This document shows positions 54,216 through 64,000 of a stretch of 64,000 nucleotides of DNA, one piece after another. The position numbers and the translations under genes are program-made. A model generated the notes under the pieces. That model was not told the DNA's origin and searched no databases. It saw only the letters and a program-made list of their open reading frames with translations. Numbering within the stretch: the first letter of the stretch is position 1; each line of letters opens with the position of its first letter. This DNA comes from Athripsodes cinereus (taxonomy: Eukaryota > Arthropoda > Insecta > Trichoptera > Leptoceridae), in the NCBI GenBank assembly GCA_947579605.1, contig OX388328.1:12503684-12567683 (forward strand), read 5' to 3'.

Positions 54216-54530
54216 GTTAATAAATTACATTTGTTAGGACCGAGAGGACAGTAGAAATAGATATCCTAATTTGGGGCTAGCTCGATCTGTGTAAATTGAG
54301 AAATTAAAAAAATGGTTTGACGGAAGAATTTTTTAGAAGATGTTTAATTTTTTTATTTATTTTTGATGTAGGTAATTGATGATGTGCAAAATAAATAAAA
54401 TAAATAAACATCTACTACTACTACTGCTATACGATAGTTTGGGACTAGCTCTATCTGTGTAATTGTTTATACAAATTATAAAAATATAATATAAAAAAAC
54501 TAGGTTTATTTCATTATATACAGTCTGATA

Positions 54531-55195
54531 AAAAAATCTTGAGTCCAACAAATGAGAGCCTAACAATTGACAACAAATACATAGAGGCAGTAAATGAATA
54601 CATATACCTTGGACATAAGATCAAAATTGGAAAGGAAAACCAAACTGCAGAGATACCCAGAAGAATAGGCCTGGGCTGGGCAGCATTTGGAAAATTGAAA
54701 AATATACTCACCAGTAAAGATATCCCAAGAACCCTAAAGAAGAAAGTCTACGAAACATGTATCCTCCCAGTGACAACATATGGACTAGAAACCATATCGC
54801 TAACTGCAGCAAGTGTCCACAAGCTAAAATGCTCACAAAGATCTATGGAAAGACGAATGTTAGGGGTGAGTCTGAGAGATAAAAATAGAAACGAAGACAT
54901 CAGACACCTAACAAAAGTCACAGATATTATGGATCGTGTTGCAAAGCTTAAGTGGCAATGGGCGGGTCATGTTGTGAGACGAAACGACAGTAGATGGACT
55001 CCTAGAATCCTCAAATGGCGACCATGGAGTAGCAAAAGAAGCATCGGCAGACCACAAAAGAGATGGACTGACGACATTACTCCAATCGCGGGAAGGAAAT
55101 GGATACAGAGGGCACAGGACCGCAACGATTGGAAGAGTTTGGAAGAGGCCTTTATCCAGCAGTGGAGAGATGGCTGACTAAGAAGAAGAAGAAGA
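54531..55195 (+). mobile_element. LINE-B (RTE-like) insertion, 212-codon C-terminus, 9-bp duplication
   Basis: AGTCTGATA at 54522-54530 and 55196-55204 flanks a 5'-truncated copy ending in (GAA)n. The open frame 54539-55177 contains EAVNEYIYLGHKI (about residues 16-28), ILPVTTYGLETISLT (75-89), MERRMLGVSLRD, LKWQWAGHVVR and KRSIGRPQKRWTDDI, ending EEAFIQQWRDG. This is the connection/C-terminal region of an RTE-type reverse transcriptase; fingers, palm (YxDD) and endonuclease are missing. The frame is uninterrupted, which suggests a young copy. Confidence 0.9.
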
Positions 55196-55197
55196 AG

Positions 55198-55345
55198 TCT
55201 GATACAAATCAAGAGAAATCGACGTGCCTGCATGTGAAATTGTATGACTGTAGAAGAAGCGAAAGAAGTATGTAAGGACAGATCTATATGGCGTTCCGGT
55301 CTCTCTGCCTACCCCACTTGGGATACGGCTTGAGGGAATAAATAG
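55198..55345 (+). pseudogene. LINE-A 3' fragment
   Basis: Reads across frameshifts RACM-N-MTVEEAKEVCKDRS and SLPTPLG-like codons, with DNA end CTACCCCACTTGGGATACGG, the 5034-type subfamily. Confidence 0.7.
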
Positions 55346-55349
55346 CTAC

Positions 55350-55660
55350 AAATCAATAAAGTGTGTTATGTTGACGAAATATGTAAGTAGTCAAATTAAA
55401 TTGAGCTATCCCGTTCACGGTTGATTTTAGGACACTCTGTATATATCCGTTCTTTATTATCGTTATCATCCTTACTTATCCGCTTGCTACTTGCGAGTGG
55501 AGTAGCTTCATCAATCATTGTGTCAGTAGAGATGCAGCTATGAGACAGTACCACATACTTAGATAAAATATAATAATATAATACAATACTAGATCGGTGG
55601 CTAATCTTTTGTGTAACTAAAATTCTATACAAAATTACTTTTATATGATTTTTTTACTTA
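55350..55660. other. unassigned
   Basis: No feature that I can support. Confidence 0.4.
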
Positions 55661-55667
55661 TCTATTC

Positions 55668-55870
55668 CGTGGAGCAATCGGTAACGATTGGGTCTCCCAC
55701 ACTTTATCGTAGTTTTTACTACGGCGGTAGAGACATTTTACATCTTAAATTCAGCAGTGATGAGGTTTGTGATGAATATCTTATTTTTTTGTGGCACGGA
55801 GGAGACAGCTTGTATATTTATTTTATGCTGCTTGTCTGCTGACTACCCCACTTGTGGGATAGTAGTAGTA
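55668..55870 (+). repeat. SINE-A, near full length
   Basis: TTCCGTGGAGCAATCGGTAA head, body, and ACTACCCCACTTGTGGGATA followed by GTAGTAGTAG; about 40 bp around the B-box are deleted. Confidence 0.75.
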
Positions 55871-55875
55871 GAGGT

Positions 55876-55986
55876 GCGCAGTTCGATCCCAAACTCCCCT
55901 TTCACGACACAAGCTTTTAGCTTACTGCGATATGTGAATAAAGTTGTATTTGTGTATAAAGCAAAAATCTCGGTAAATCTTTTACA
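55876..55986 (+). repeat. SINE-B, from the B-box on
   Basis: AGTTCGATCCC then CACGACACAAGCTTTTAGCT; starts inside the head, so the A-box is gone. Confidence 0.7.
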
Positions 55987-55994
55987 AAAAAATG

Positions 55995-56160
55995 ATCACT
56001 CATCAAGATATTCATTTTCAATTCAGCGATAAAGTTTACCTCCCATCCTGAACTTTTCAACTTTCATTGATACCACAGAGAGAACGTCTTGCATGTTTAT
56101 TAACAGCAGTTCGTCCGCTGGCTACTCCATTTGTTAGATAGAGTTTCAGTGACGGTATAA
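55995..56160 (+). repeat. SINE-A, body and 3' end
   Basis: TTTACCTCCCATCCTGAACT, GCATGTTTATTAACAGCAGT and CCGCTGGCTACTCCATTTGT..GTGACGGTATA. Confidence 0.7.
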
Positions 56161-56213
56161 ATTTTTTTAATTTACGCAAATTGAACTGCATTTTTTTAAG
56201 AATATTAACACTC

Positions 56214-56495
56214 AAATAGAGAGCTCCTGACAAATATTAAAGTTCGTAAAGTCTCATATTTGGGCCACATCCTGCGAGACGATAAATATCGACTTCTGCA
56301 GTTGATAATAGAAGGCAAGATTTTGGGACGTCGTAGAGTGGGAAGGAGGCAGATGTCGTGGCTGCGGAATATACGGCAATGGACCGGAATAACACGGATG
56401 GGAGAGCTGGTCCACACAGCGCGAGACAAGGAGGCATTCTCCAGAGTGATCGCCAACGTCGGGGGGACCTGATATGGCACTGATAGAAGAAGAAG
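56214..56495 (+). mobile_element. LINE-C copy, truncated, ~10-bp duplication
   Basis: NREL-like codons, VSYLGHILRD, QMSWLRNIRQWTGITRMGEL and ANVGGT with a (GAA)n tail, closely related to 27189-27655. ATTAACACTC (56204-56213) and ATTAACTCTC (56496-56505) flank it. Confidence 0.75.
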
Positions 56496-56509
56496 ATTAA
56501 CTCTCAACA

Positions 56510-56945
56510 GACACCTTATCTGCTCAACCAACAAATATTGCGGATTCCTTTTAGAAGGAAATTTCAATTTCTTTTCTAATTATTCATAATAACTACACAA
56601 AATAAAGAGGGGAAAGATGCTTAAAACCGGTACCAGTGATATTTCACTTTTACTCTCTACTTATGTAGTAGTTCGTCAAAGTGACATTCCCTCGATGGTT
56701 TGTGAATTTTTTTACTACATCACCCGTAATTACCCCGGAAGATGGATAATATTATGTAGCCAACCGTCAGTCACCGTCTGACCAATTTGTATACGTATTC
56801 AAGACAAAGGTCGATGCTACCCTATAATTATTTTATTTTATTTTTATTTTATTTTACATCAATATACGGCGTGAGCCTTTTACATGTTAAATAACAGTAT
56901 AATAGACAACAAATACAAACATACACGATAATCAGAAATCACAAG
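56510..56945. other. unassigned
   Basis: No feature that I can support apart from a (TTTTA)n patch near 56830. Confidence 0.4.
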
Positions 56946-57477
56946 TCATATCGTCGATCTAACTTGTAAACCACGTAAATCCCGATTTGGCCAAAAGTGA
57001 CTTTTTGATACCAATCAAATGTACAGTTTATTCCTCACCACTGTGTGAAACTTTTATTTTCAAATTATTGAAATTGTTTCAAAAAATGGTCATCAAAAAA
57101 ACACGCAAATCCAGTCCATAGAACAATATAATTCGCAAACCTCTCAAATCCCAATTTACGCGCCTTTTGTACGACAGATATTGGTTGAGTGTTGCCGCCT
57201 GGTATAAATTTCTTTGCATTGTGATTCGACCATATTTAGAAGTTTCGGTGTTGTTTTTTTTAGAGAGAGTTGAATGAGAATAATCAGTATTTTGAAAAAA
57301 AAATACCAGGATATAAGAGATTAATTAAAAATAGATGCAAATATCAATTAACAAAGAAAGGAAATTTGAAATTTGCAACGTTAGATGACGATGAGCGGAG
57401 AAGTTTGCTGATTTTTGGTCAACTAACTGGGGCCAAAAGAAGACTTTTATAAACATGATGGTTAAGTCAGTAAAATC

Positions 57478-57605
57478 GGGTTAGTTGGGAGACATCGCAT
57501 TTTAGTGATAAACTCGCCCTCTGTACATTGAATTGTATAAATGATATTTTCTATGTTAATTTGTATTATTGTAAACAATGTATAGTGAAGAATAAAATAA
57601 ATAAA
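57478..57605 (+). repeat. LINE tail repeat J
   Basis: CGGGTTAGTTGGGAGACATC, AGTGATAAACTCGCCCTCTG and an (AAATAAAT) end. Confidence 0.6.
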
Positions 57606-58527
57606 TAAATAAAACAGATAATATTCGCAAGAAAATTCACATAGATATAATATTATGTGCATTTTTTAATTATCTTCCTAAAAATGAAGACAACATTATA
57701 CTCGTATTATGTAGTGTACAAAATAATGTATTGAACACACTTGGAATAGGGGAATGATCGGTCAAAAATCGGAAAGATAATTTTAGGAATTTTGAAGTTT
57801 CCAAAATTTCTCAACATTAATTTGTGGAGAAAAATTATTAACTTATGAATGTTATTAATCAATTGTTTTCATTGTAATTCCATTATGTAGAGCTACTTTA
57901 CCAGAACCTTATCTCTTTCCTGAATGGCGTTCTAAGTCACATTAAGGTAATATTTTTTAATAAAATAAATGGTTCAGCTATTTCAATTTAAGTTTTACAA
58001 AGTCTTGAGAAAAGGAAAACATATCTTTTTTCAAACTAAAAAAGGACAAATGTTAGACATGTGTCCATATTTGCGAGCAGTGTTATTATTTCGAGATTCA
58101 GCTCAAAATTAAATTTCTCAAACCTATACCTACTACAAAGGCAATTATTTTTGTTTTGACGATTTGACCATTTCACAAAATATGGTTTTCCAGGGACATA
58201 AATGTGCCAGCAGAATTTATAAATATGTGCAAGTTTGAATGTAAAAATTTGAGACGTCCAGTGTAGAATTTTTGAGTTTTGACAAATTTTAAATAATCGA
58301 CAGTGCTCATTTCTCGAAAACTTTATACCTGGGGAGAAAAGTTGAGGATTCAGTAATTTGAATGGTATAATAAAATACAAATTATGATTCCAGATACCTG
58401 AGCAATTCTACCACAAATGTTGTATCATAGCCTCATTAATGTCGGAGAAAGTATGACGAGTTGAAAAGGATATTACCGAAGGATTTTTGAACTTACTATA
58501 ACAATTTATCACATTAAAATAGATTAT

Positions 58528-58697
58528 AGGCTGGTAGGACGTTCATGTGTTGAGCACATTGAACAGGAGAGCATGCATGAGGAATTGTATGACAGTGACG
58601 GAAGCGAAAGATGTATGCAAGGATTGAAGGAAGTGGCGTTCGATCCTTTCTGCCTACCCCGCGAGGGAAGCGGCGTGATGGTATGCATGTATGTATA
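58528..58697 (+). pseudogene. LINE-A 3' fragment
   Basis: DNA for RACMRNCMTVTEAKDVCKD is nearly identical to 61615-61700; ends CGGCGTGATGGTATGCATGT with (ATGT)n. One codon change gives a stop after VCKD. Confidence 0.8.
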
Positions 58698-59044
58698 TAT
58701 ATAAAAAAATAATATTTGACATTTTAAAATTATAAATTAAGTTCTTGTTTCACTTTGATGTTCTTGTTTTCCCATACTAATACTCTTTGTAAAACTAATA
58801 AATCCCGTTCCAGTACTAGAGAGTTAAGAGTGAAAAACTCTTACCTAAATCCAAATTATTGAAAAAAAAGTATGGACGCATTTATATTTTTGATTATTTT
58901 TAATACAAATCATACGCAATGGAAAATAATTATTAAATGTAATTGTTAAAATTTTAAAATTCGTCCTCCTTTTTTTAAAAATTAATAGTTTTAACCTTCT
59001 CAAAATTTGAATATATGAGGTTTACAAGTTAGACCGACGATATA

Positions 59045-60320
59045 TAAAATAATAAAGTTATATAAAGAGTAATATTAATTTATATAAAGCCAAAAAAGCA
59101 GTCAAAAATAAAATAATGCGAAACATAAGTAAATATAGAGTCATTAAATAATATCAAGTCAAAAAATAAAATAATATAAAACAGAAGTCGATGGAAAACA
59201 AATCATTTATGTCAATACAAACAAGCATGAATATCACTAATTTTGTTTTCACTAAATGAGTAAAACTCCATTTTTAAATTAAAAAATTAATAAGTAAAAA
59301 ATACTTAAGAGTTTTAAATTTAAAACTCTTAAGTATTTTTTACTTATTAATTTTTTAATTTAAGCATGAATATGTCATGGAGGAAAATAACAATTTCGAA
59401 CAAACAAAAAAAAACTTAATGCTGTTAGGAAAATTAGAATGTTAACAGGTGAGAAAATAAAGTACAATATAAATAGGTACGAATTATATTCTATTTTATC
59501 AGATAGAATTATATTCAGATAGAATTATATTCTATCTATTAAAAGAAAATTTCGAGTAGGTACCTATTGAGCGAATCGTGGCCTAACATTGCGATCCAAT
59601 AACGAACCTCTTCTGGCTATTCCTACATACAGTACCAATTATTTCCCTCAATCTCAAAAAAGAAAATTAATTTATGATGATGTACCATGCATATAATAAT
59701 GTATGTTAAGTTTAATATAGGATATATTATATTTTATTCTATGGTTGCATCTAGTTGTGTACTCAATACTGTATGAAGCGAATATATAAAAGTGTTTTTA
59801 CTGAAATATGTCTTTGTCGTTGAAGGATAAATTTGTACCGCAATTTCTTACACACACATGCACAACACCTATCTTTTCTTACTCAAATTGCTTTATCAAT
59901 AACAAATTATTACTAAATATTGCATTATCTTTGATATCTTTTCTGTTATTTATGTATTTCATCTCTGGTTGACATTAAATGACTTCTGCTAGACAAACCA
60001 ACACATTATATCTATATACGAAAACATATTCTTTAGATAAAATAAATGATCCATTGTCCTTTATCTGTTGTTGCACAGTAGATATGGCGAGGGCGGCTCA
60101 CTATGCCTAATGTAACAATTAATGATACAAATGACTAATTATTATTTCTCATTCGGAAAATGTGTCTTGGGCAATATAAGCGGGGCCCTTTCTGCACCAT
60201 TCTCCCCTTTGTATGAACGGGAGAGAGTATACTAGGGGAGGCTTTGACAGTTGGAATATTATCCTTTTTTCGATTATCGACTTTACAAAATTTTGACATG
60301 TTCCATTTTGTATTTTCTTA
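59045..60320. other. unassigned AT-rich DNA with a large palindrome
   Basis: Apart from the palindrome at 59274-59363 no bounded feature was recognised. A partial repeat of CAGATAGAATTATATTC near 59515-59535 is present. Confidence 0.4.
59274..59363. repeat. perfect palindrome with 45-bp arms, no loop
   Basis: The arms meet at GTTTTAAA|TTTAAAAC (59318/59319) and match without error for 45 bp outward. AAGCATGAATAT occurs at 59223-59234 and again at 59362-59373, a 12-bp direct repeat around the palindrome. Confidence 0.9.
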
Positions 60321-60324
60321 TATA

Positions 60325-60470
60325 ATCACTCCACAAGTGAAGTAATCATATTAGAAACTAGACTGATTATTAAGTGTGTGATGAATATACGCGTTGACCT
60401 CTCTGTACCGTAAAAAAACATGCAGGATAGGTGGTTTATAATATCGCTGAATTTAAGATGATGCAAGTAC
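60325..60470 (-). repeat. SINE-A, diverged
   Basis: CACTCCACAAGTGAAGTAAT, CGTTGACCTCTCTGTACCG and GCTGAATTTAAGATG; an old copy, head absent. Confidence 0.55.
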
Positions 60471-60802
60471 AATATGAGTCGACGAAAGAGAATTTTGACA
60501 TTATTTTTTTTTATTTCATTTTTTTATATTTTTCAAAAATTCACGGCATAAGTCTTACATGTCGAAATACATAATTATGCAGAAAACATACAAGTACAAC
60601 AGTGACAAATTTAAACAAAATTATATCATTAAATTAAAGAAAGAACTAAATGACCAAACAGCAAAAATATTGTTTGTTAATTTTTCTAAAAATTTTAATA
60701 TTTCTGTTGATTCTTTAAGACTTTCAGCACATTTCACTAAGACCTAACCAGCAGAAGCTTTCGACATTAACCAAAATGCGTTTGTTATATAAAACAAGTA
60801 AA

Positions 60803-60865
60803 GAAGCTTTCGATTCTTTCTGTCTACCTCACGAGGGGTGGGGCGTGATAGTATTTTTGTATGAA
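60803..60865 (+). repeat. LINE-A 3' end fragment
   Basis: TTCGATTCTTTCTGTCTACC..CACGAGGGGTGGGGCGTGATAGTAT. Confidence 0.65.
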
Positions 60866-60869
60866 TTTA

Positions 60870-61344
60870 TTATAGTTTTCGACAGATGAAAGGCTACAGC
60901 TTTATAAATGAAGTCTGATTAAAGGATAATCAAGTTATAATATTATAGAACACAAAAAAAACACAAAAAATAAAATTCGTTACCATTGACCCACACCTCC
61001 CTTTGTCAAATTGTTAATGATACTGTTACAAAATAGGGAACGTCGGGGTAAAGTGGGCGGAAAGAAAACCGAAAGAATCATTTGTATTTTTTTTACAAGC
61101 ATGTACTATATTAAGTTAGATCCCACAGTGAAGTAGTGCATATTATGCTTAGTACATAGTGAGTTGTTTTACCCAAGTCTCCCCTTCGTTGACAAGACAA
61201 GACAATGATAAAATGTATTATATTCGTGAAATAAATTCATTTTGAATGTAGAGACTCGACTGCGAGTGTTTTATATCATAGAAATATTCAATTTACATCA
61301 GCTGATATGAAAAAAGCAATTCATCAATTTATCTATAAATTGAT
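60870..61344. other. unassigned
   Basis: No feature that I can support. Confidence 0.4.
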
Positions 61345-61346
61345 TA

Positions 61347-61767
61347 TGCAGTAGAAATGAGATCGTTGAGAAGGATGTGTGGTAAAAGTCTGAGAGATCG
61401 TGTGCGTAACAGTCATATACGAAAGGAATGTGGAATGAAAGTTGGTGTAATTACAAGGATGAATGTAAATACGTTAAGATGGTTTGGGCACGTGGAAAGA
61501 ATGAATGAGGACAGAATTACCAAGAAGATATATTTGACTGAGAGGAATAGTGCTTGGAGACGTGGACGTCCGAGGATCAAATGGCAAGATAATTCAAATC
61601 AAATACTACAGGACGGTCACGTGTTGAGCACATTGAACAGGAGAGCATGCATGAGGAATTGTATGACAGTGACGGGAGCCAAAGATGTATGCAAGGATAG
61701 AAGGAAGTGGCGCTCGATCCTTTCTGCCTACCCCGCGAGGGAAGCGGCGTAATGGTATGTATGTTGA
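61347..61767 (+). pseudogene. LINE-A, best C-terminal copy (131 codons)
   Basis: The frame 61357-61752 reads MRSLRRMCGKSLRDRVRNSH, ITRMNVNTLRWFGHVERMNE (about residues 30-49), WRRGRPRIKWQDN (67-79), RACMRNCMTVTGAKDVCKD and ILSAYPAREAA. The 3' DNA is CTACCCCGCGAGGGAAGCGG, then CGTAATGGTATG. It is the C-terminal tail of a non-LTR reverse transcriptase; the catalytic core lies upstream and is absent. The uninterrupted frame suggests a recent 5'-truncated insertion. Confidence 0.85.
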
Positions 61768-61799
61768 TTATGTTTTTATCTATAAATAAATAAATTATT

Positions 61800-61880
61800 T
61801 AGAAAACCCGGCAAAAATTGGTCTCCCACTCTTTTCCGCAAGTTTTATAGTGTCCTGTGAAAGACAGATGTTAAAATTAT
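61800..61880 (+). repeat. SINE-A head fragment
   Basis: GGCAAAAATTGGTCTCCCAC and TTTTATAGTGTCCTGTGAAA. Confidence 0.65.
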
Positions 61881-62147
61881 GTCGGAATGAAATTTTTTGG
61901 TGTTAATAATGAAACTCATGTTATTTGAGTCCTTTATCCTATTCGAAATAAACAATATTAAGTCCTAGCAAAAAAAAAATTGCTTTTTCTTTAAAAACTA
62001 GACGTTTGGGGATTGAATCCTTTTACCAGAATGTGTACAAGACACAAATGATTGATTTTAAAACAAAAAAAAACACTTTTGCAAAAATTGTGGTTTGATG
62101 CCTTTGTCCCGAGCACAGTCGATATTGTGAAATAACATTATATAGTT

Positions 62148-62360
62148 TCCGTGGAGCATCCGGCAAAAAATTGGTCTCCTACTCTTTTCCGTAAGTTTTC
62201 TAGTGTCCTGCAAAAGCCAAATGTTCAAAAACATTTTACATATGTTCAGCACTGATGAGATTTGCCACCCATCCTGAATGTCTTAATTTTTGTTGGCACG
62301 GAGATGACAACTTGCATGTTTATTACATCTGACTATTCTTCTGGCTACCCCACTTGCGTA
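62148..62360 (+). repeat. SINE-A, near full length
   Basis: TTCCGTGGAGCATCCGGCAA head, TTTGCCACCCATCCTGAATG body, GGCTACCCCACTTGCG end; the GTGATGG tail is cut. Confidence 0.75.
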
Positions 62361-62421
62361 GAAGTCTATAAGACATTAATTAACATCTTCAGTACAACAG
62401 TTCGCGATGCAAATCATTAAT

Positions 62422-62595
62422 TGTATTTATATCTGGGTTTTGTTTTAAACCCAAATACAACTTTATACACCTTTCACGGTAAGCTACTAAAAGCTTGTGT
62501 CGTGAAAGGGGAGATTGCCGGCACCCGGTGGTATCGAACCCCGGACCCCTTGTTCACGAGGCCGCGACTCTAACTCCAGGCTACCGACGAACTCA
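62422..62595 (-). repeat. SINE-B, near full length
   Basis: TATCTGGGTTTTGTTTTAAA to CCAGGCTACCGACGAACTCA; B-box complement GGTATCGAACCCC carries a 2-base insertion next to it. Confidence 0.85.
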
Positions 62596-62697
62596 ATTAA
62601 TTGTATAAATGGAAGTCCCCAGACTTCTGCGCTATCCGGGTCCTTTAATGTATAATTCCATTGTCTTTTGTTTAAGCTGTTGTGTTTATTAAAAAAT

Positions 62698-62785
62698 TAA
62701 CAGTGATGAAGTCCACTGTCACCTATCCTAAATGTCTTTAATATAGTACGGAGAAGATGAACTACATGTTCATTTCAATGACTCG
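62698..62785 (+). repeat. SINE-A body fragment
   Basis: CAGTGATGAAGTCCACTGTC, ACCTATCCTAAATGTCTTTA, GTACGGAGAAGATGA. Confidence 0.55.
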
Positions 62786-62870
62786 GCGTTTTTTCAACTT
62801 TAAACAACCAATTACTTACAATTTTCAAGTTTTAGAATCAATGTACATAACTTGACTTTGTACTGTAAAA

Positions 62871-63682
62871 TCTGTACCTTAGAGGATAAACCACGGGAGT
62901 CCACTTTTTACCACTTTTGAGTTAACAATGCAAATACATATATATTGGTGACAAAACGTTATGTTAGTGGGTAAAATACTGTAGTCCAAAGTTGTTGGAT
63001 TATATGATTTTTCAATTGTAATAAATACATGAAGTCCATTTAATGTTAATGGAAAATCAACGGAAGTCCCACATACGTTATAATATTCCATCAGGGAGAA
63101 AAAATCATAGAAAATTTTGTTAGTGCCAAAATCACGGGAGTCCAACATGCGTTGTTTATACTAACTATTTAAAACAATTACTTTAAGTCGGTGCCACATA
63201 CGTTTACCTTCTTGGACTGAACTCTCGAAAAGTTAATGATCTTATATTTGAATCCGTCCAAAGGAATATGATTCTGATATGAATGTTTTTCGCTTTTTCT
63301 TGTTTTCCCTTTTTTTTCTCTTTCTCTTCGCCTAAAATATATATATGATGTTTTTTATATGTAAGATGAAAATATGGCCATAACATCCAACGGGATGAGC
63401 CGCCATAATAAAAAAAAAAAAAAAAAAAAAAAAAAACAAATGTATGTGCAGATTCTTTAGAAGATAAAACACGGAAGTCCATTTTATCTATAATTATCAA
63501 TTATTTTTTTTTATTATTAAATATTAAAATATAGCCTATCAAATGAAGATATTTTTTACAGACTGAAATTATTCCAAATATTATGACAGTTATGATGTTT
63601 TGAAACTTGAAAATTCATATAATTGCCTCTCCTGCACATTTATTGTAATTAGACTCCCGTGGTTTATCCTTTAAGGTACAGA
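62871..63682. mobile_element. 812-bp TIR element with repeated CACGGGAGTCC motif
   Basis: TCTGTACCTTAGAGGATAAA at the left and the inverse TTTATCCTTTAAGGTACAGA at the right; the 31-bp TIRs differ at one base. The motif CACGGGAGTCCA or CGGAAGTCC recurs near 62891, 63060, 63132, 63471 and 63653. A ~30-base A run lies at about 63409-63436. No transposase and no clear target duplication. Confidence 0.75.
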
Positions 63683-63917
63683 ACTATTTTCTGAATACCT
63701 TTACCAGTTCCAAGGGAAATGTAAACACTTATTTAAATTAAGAATTTATTAATTAAACTAAATTATAAAGTTCATCACCACGGTGTCGAAGGGGTTAATT
63801 TCAACTTTAAATTTGCAGATCACTGTTTTTAATGTAGTTTATAATAATATCTTCTTGCGAGGATAACAGAGAGTACTGGATGTTAATATTCTTCTTATTA
63901 TTACCGCTCTATGTTGT

Positions 63918-64000
63918 TTCGTGGAGCTCTTGGCAAAGAGTTAGTCTCCCGCTCTTTTCTGCAAGTGTTTGAGTGTCCTGTAAAAGGCAGGACAGGTCTT
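63918..64000 (+). repeat. SINE-A head, cut by the window end
   Basis: TTCGTGGAGCTCTTGGCAAA, TTAGTCTCCCGCTCTTTTCT and TTTGAGTGTCCTGTAAAAGG; the copy presumably continues past 64000. Confidence 0.75.

Larger units (their letters stand above)
56948..59043. mobile_element. ~2.1-kb TIR element with AAACCACG subterminal motif
   Basis: ATATCGTCGATCTAACTTGT at the left; its inverse ACAAGTTAGACCGACGATAT ends at 59043. Left subterminal copies of an ACC/CAC..AAATCC motif occur near 56970, 57105 and 57135. Interior holds repeat J (57478) and a LINE-A fragment (58528). A 60-codon frame at 57270-57452 (KRLIKNRCKYQLTKKGNLKF) may be a transposase scrap but is not recognised. Confidence 0.65.

Noticed and set aside
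57270..57452. Small basic protein gene of 60 codons
   Set aside because: Lys-rich and AT-driven composition, no promoter or splice partner, and it lies inside a TIR element; at most a transposase scrap.

Overview
The window is AT-rich, intron-poor and dominated by transposable elements. It looks like non-coding chromosomal DNA from an arthropod, most likely an insect. Lepidoptera is the best guess: the 3' ends of one LINE family (protein ending like SAYP, DNA ending CTACCCC..GGCGTGATGGTATG) and the RTE-type LINE tails match repeats I know from moths and butterflies, but this is recognition without a search. I found no convincing host gene, no rRNA, no functional tRNA and no CRISPR. Every protein stretch I recognise is a broken reverse-transcriptase C-terminus, plus one Penelope-type GIY-YIG endonuclease.

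Layout. 1-3.4 kb: nested MITEs (MITE-A inside MITE-B), LINE scraps, the first SINE-B and a dated RTE insertion. 3.9-6.2 kb: a ~2.2 kb inverted-repeat element stuffed with a MITE, a LINE and SINEs. 6.2-11.3 kb: SINE-A copies, a ribozyme-like repeat and a hAT element with 8-bp target duplications. 11.34-20.73 kb: the centrepiece, a non-autonomous LTR retrotransposon (minus orientation, 4-bp target duplication ACTT, apparently identical 1458-bp LTRs). One LTR is split by a 5016-bp TA-target DNA element that itself contains a Penelope-like retroelement with inverted terminal arms; the other LTR preserves the empty site. 21-36 kb: MITEs, LINE tails, SINE-A copies and a small tandem array. 36-46 kb: a hAT element holding a LINE fragment, LINE-A/SINE-C clusters, fold-back elements and a perfect 20-bp hairpin. 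46-56 kb: SINE-A/SINE-B clusters, a PIF/Harbinger-like MITE and a 212-codon RTE fragment with 9-bp target duplications. 56-64 kb: two inverted-repeat elements with similar subterminal motifs, a 45-bp-arm palindrome and the best LINE-A copy.

How the parts relate. Three tRNA-related SINE families are visible. The most abundant, SINE-A (over 30 pieces), has a tRNA-like head and a 3' end resembling the 3' end of LINE-A, which suggests that LINE-A machinery mobilised it. The many nested insertions, several with recognisable target duplications, give a relative chronology. Family names such as SINE-A, MITE-A and LINE-A are labels used here only.
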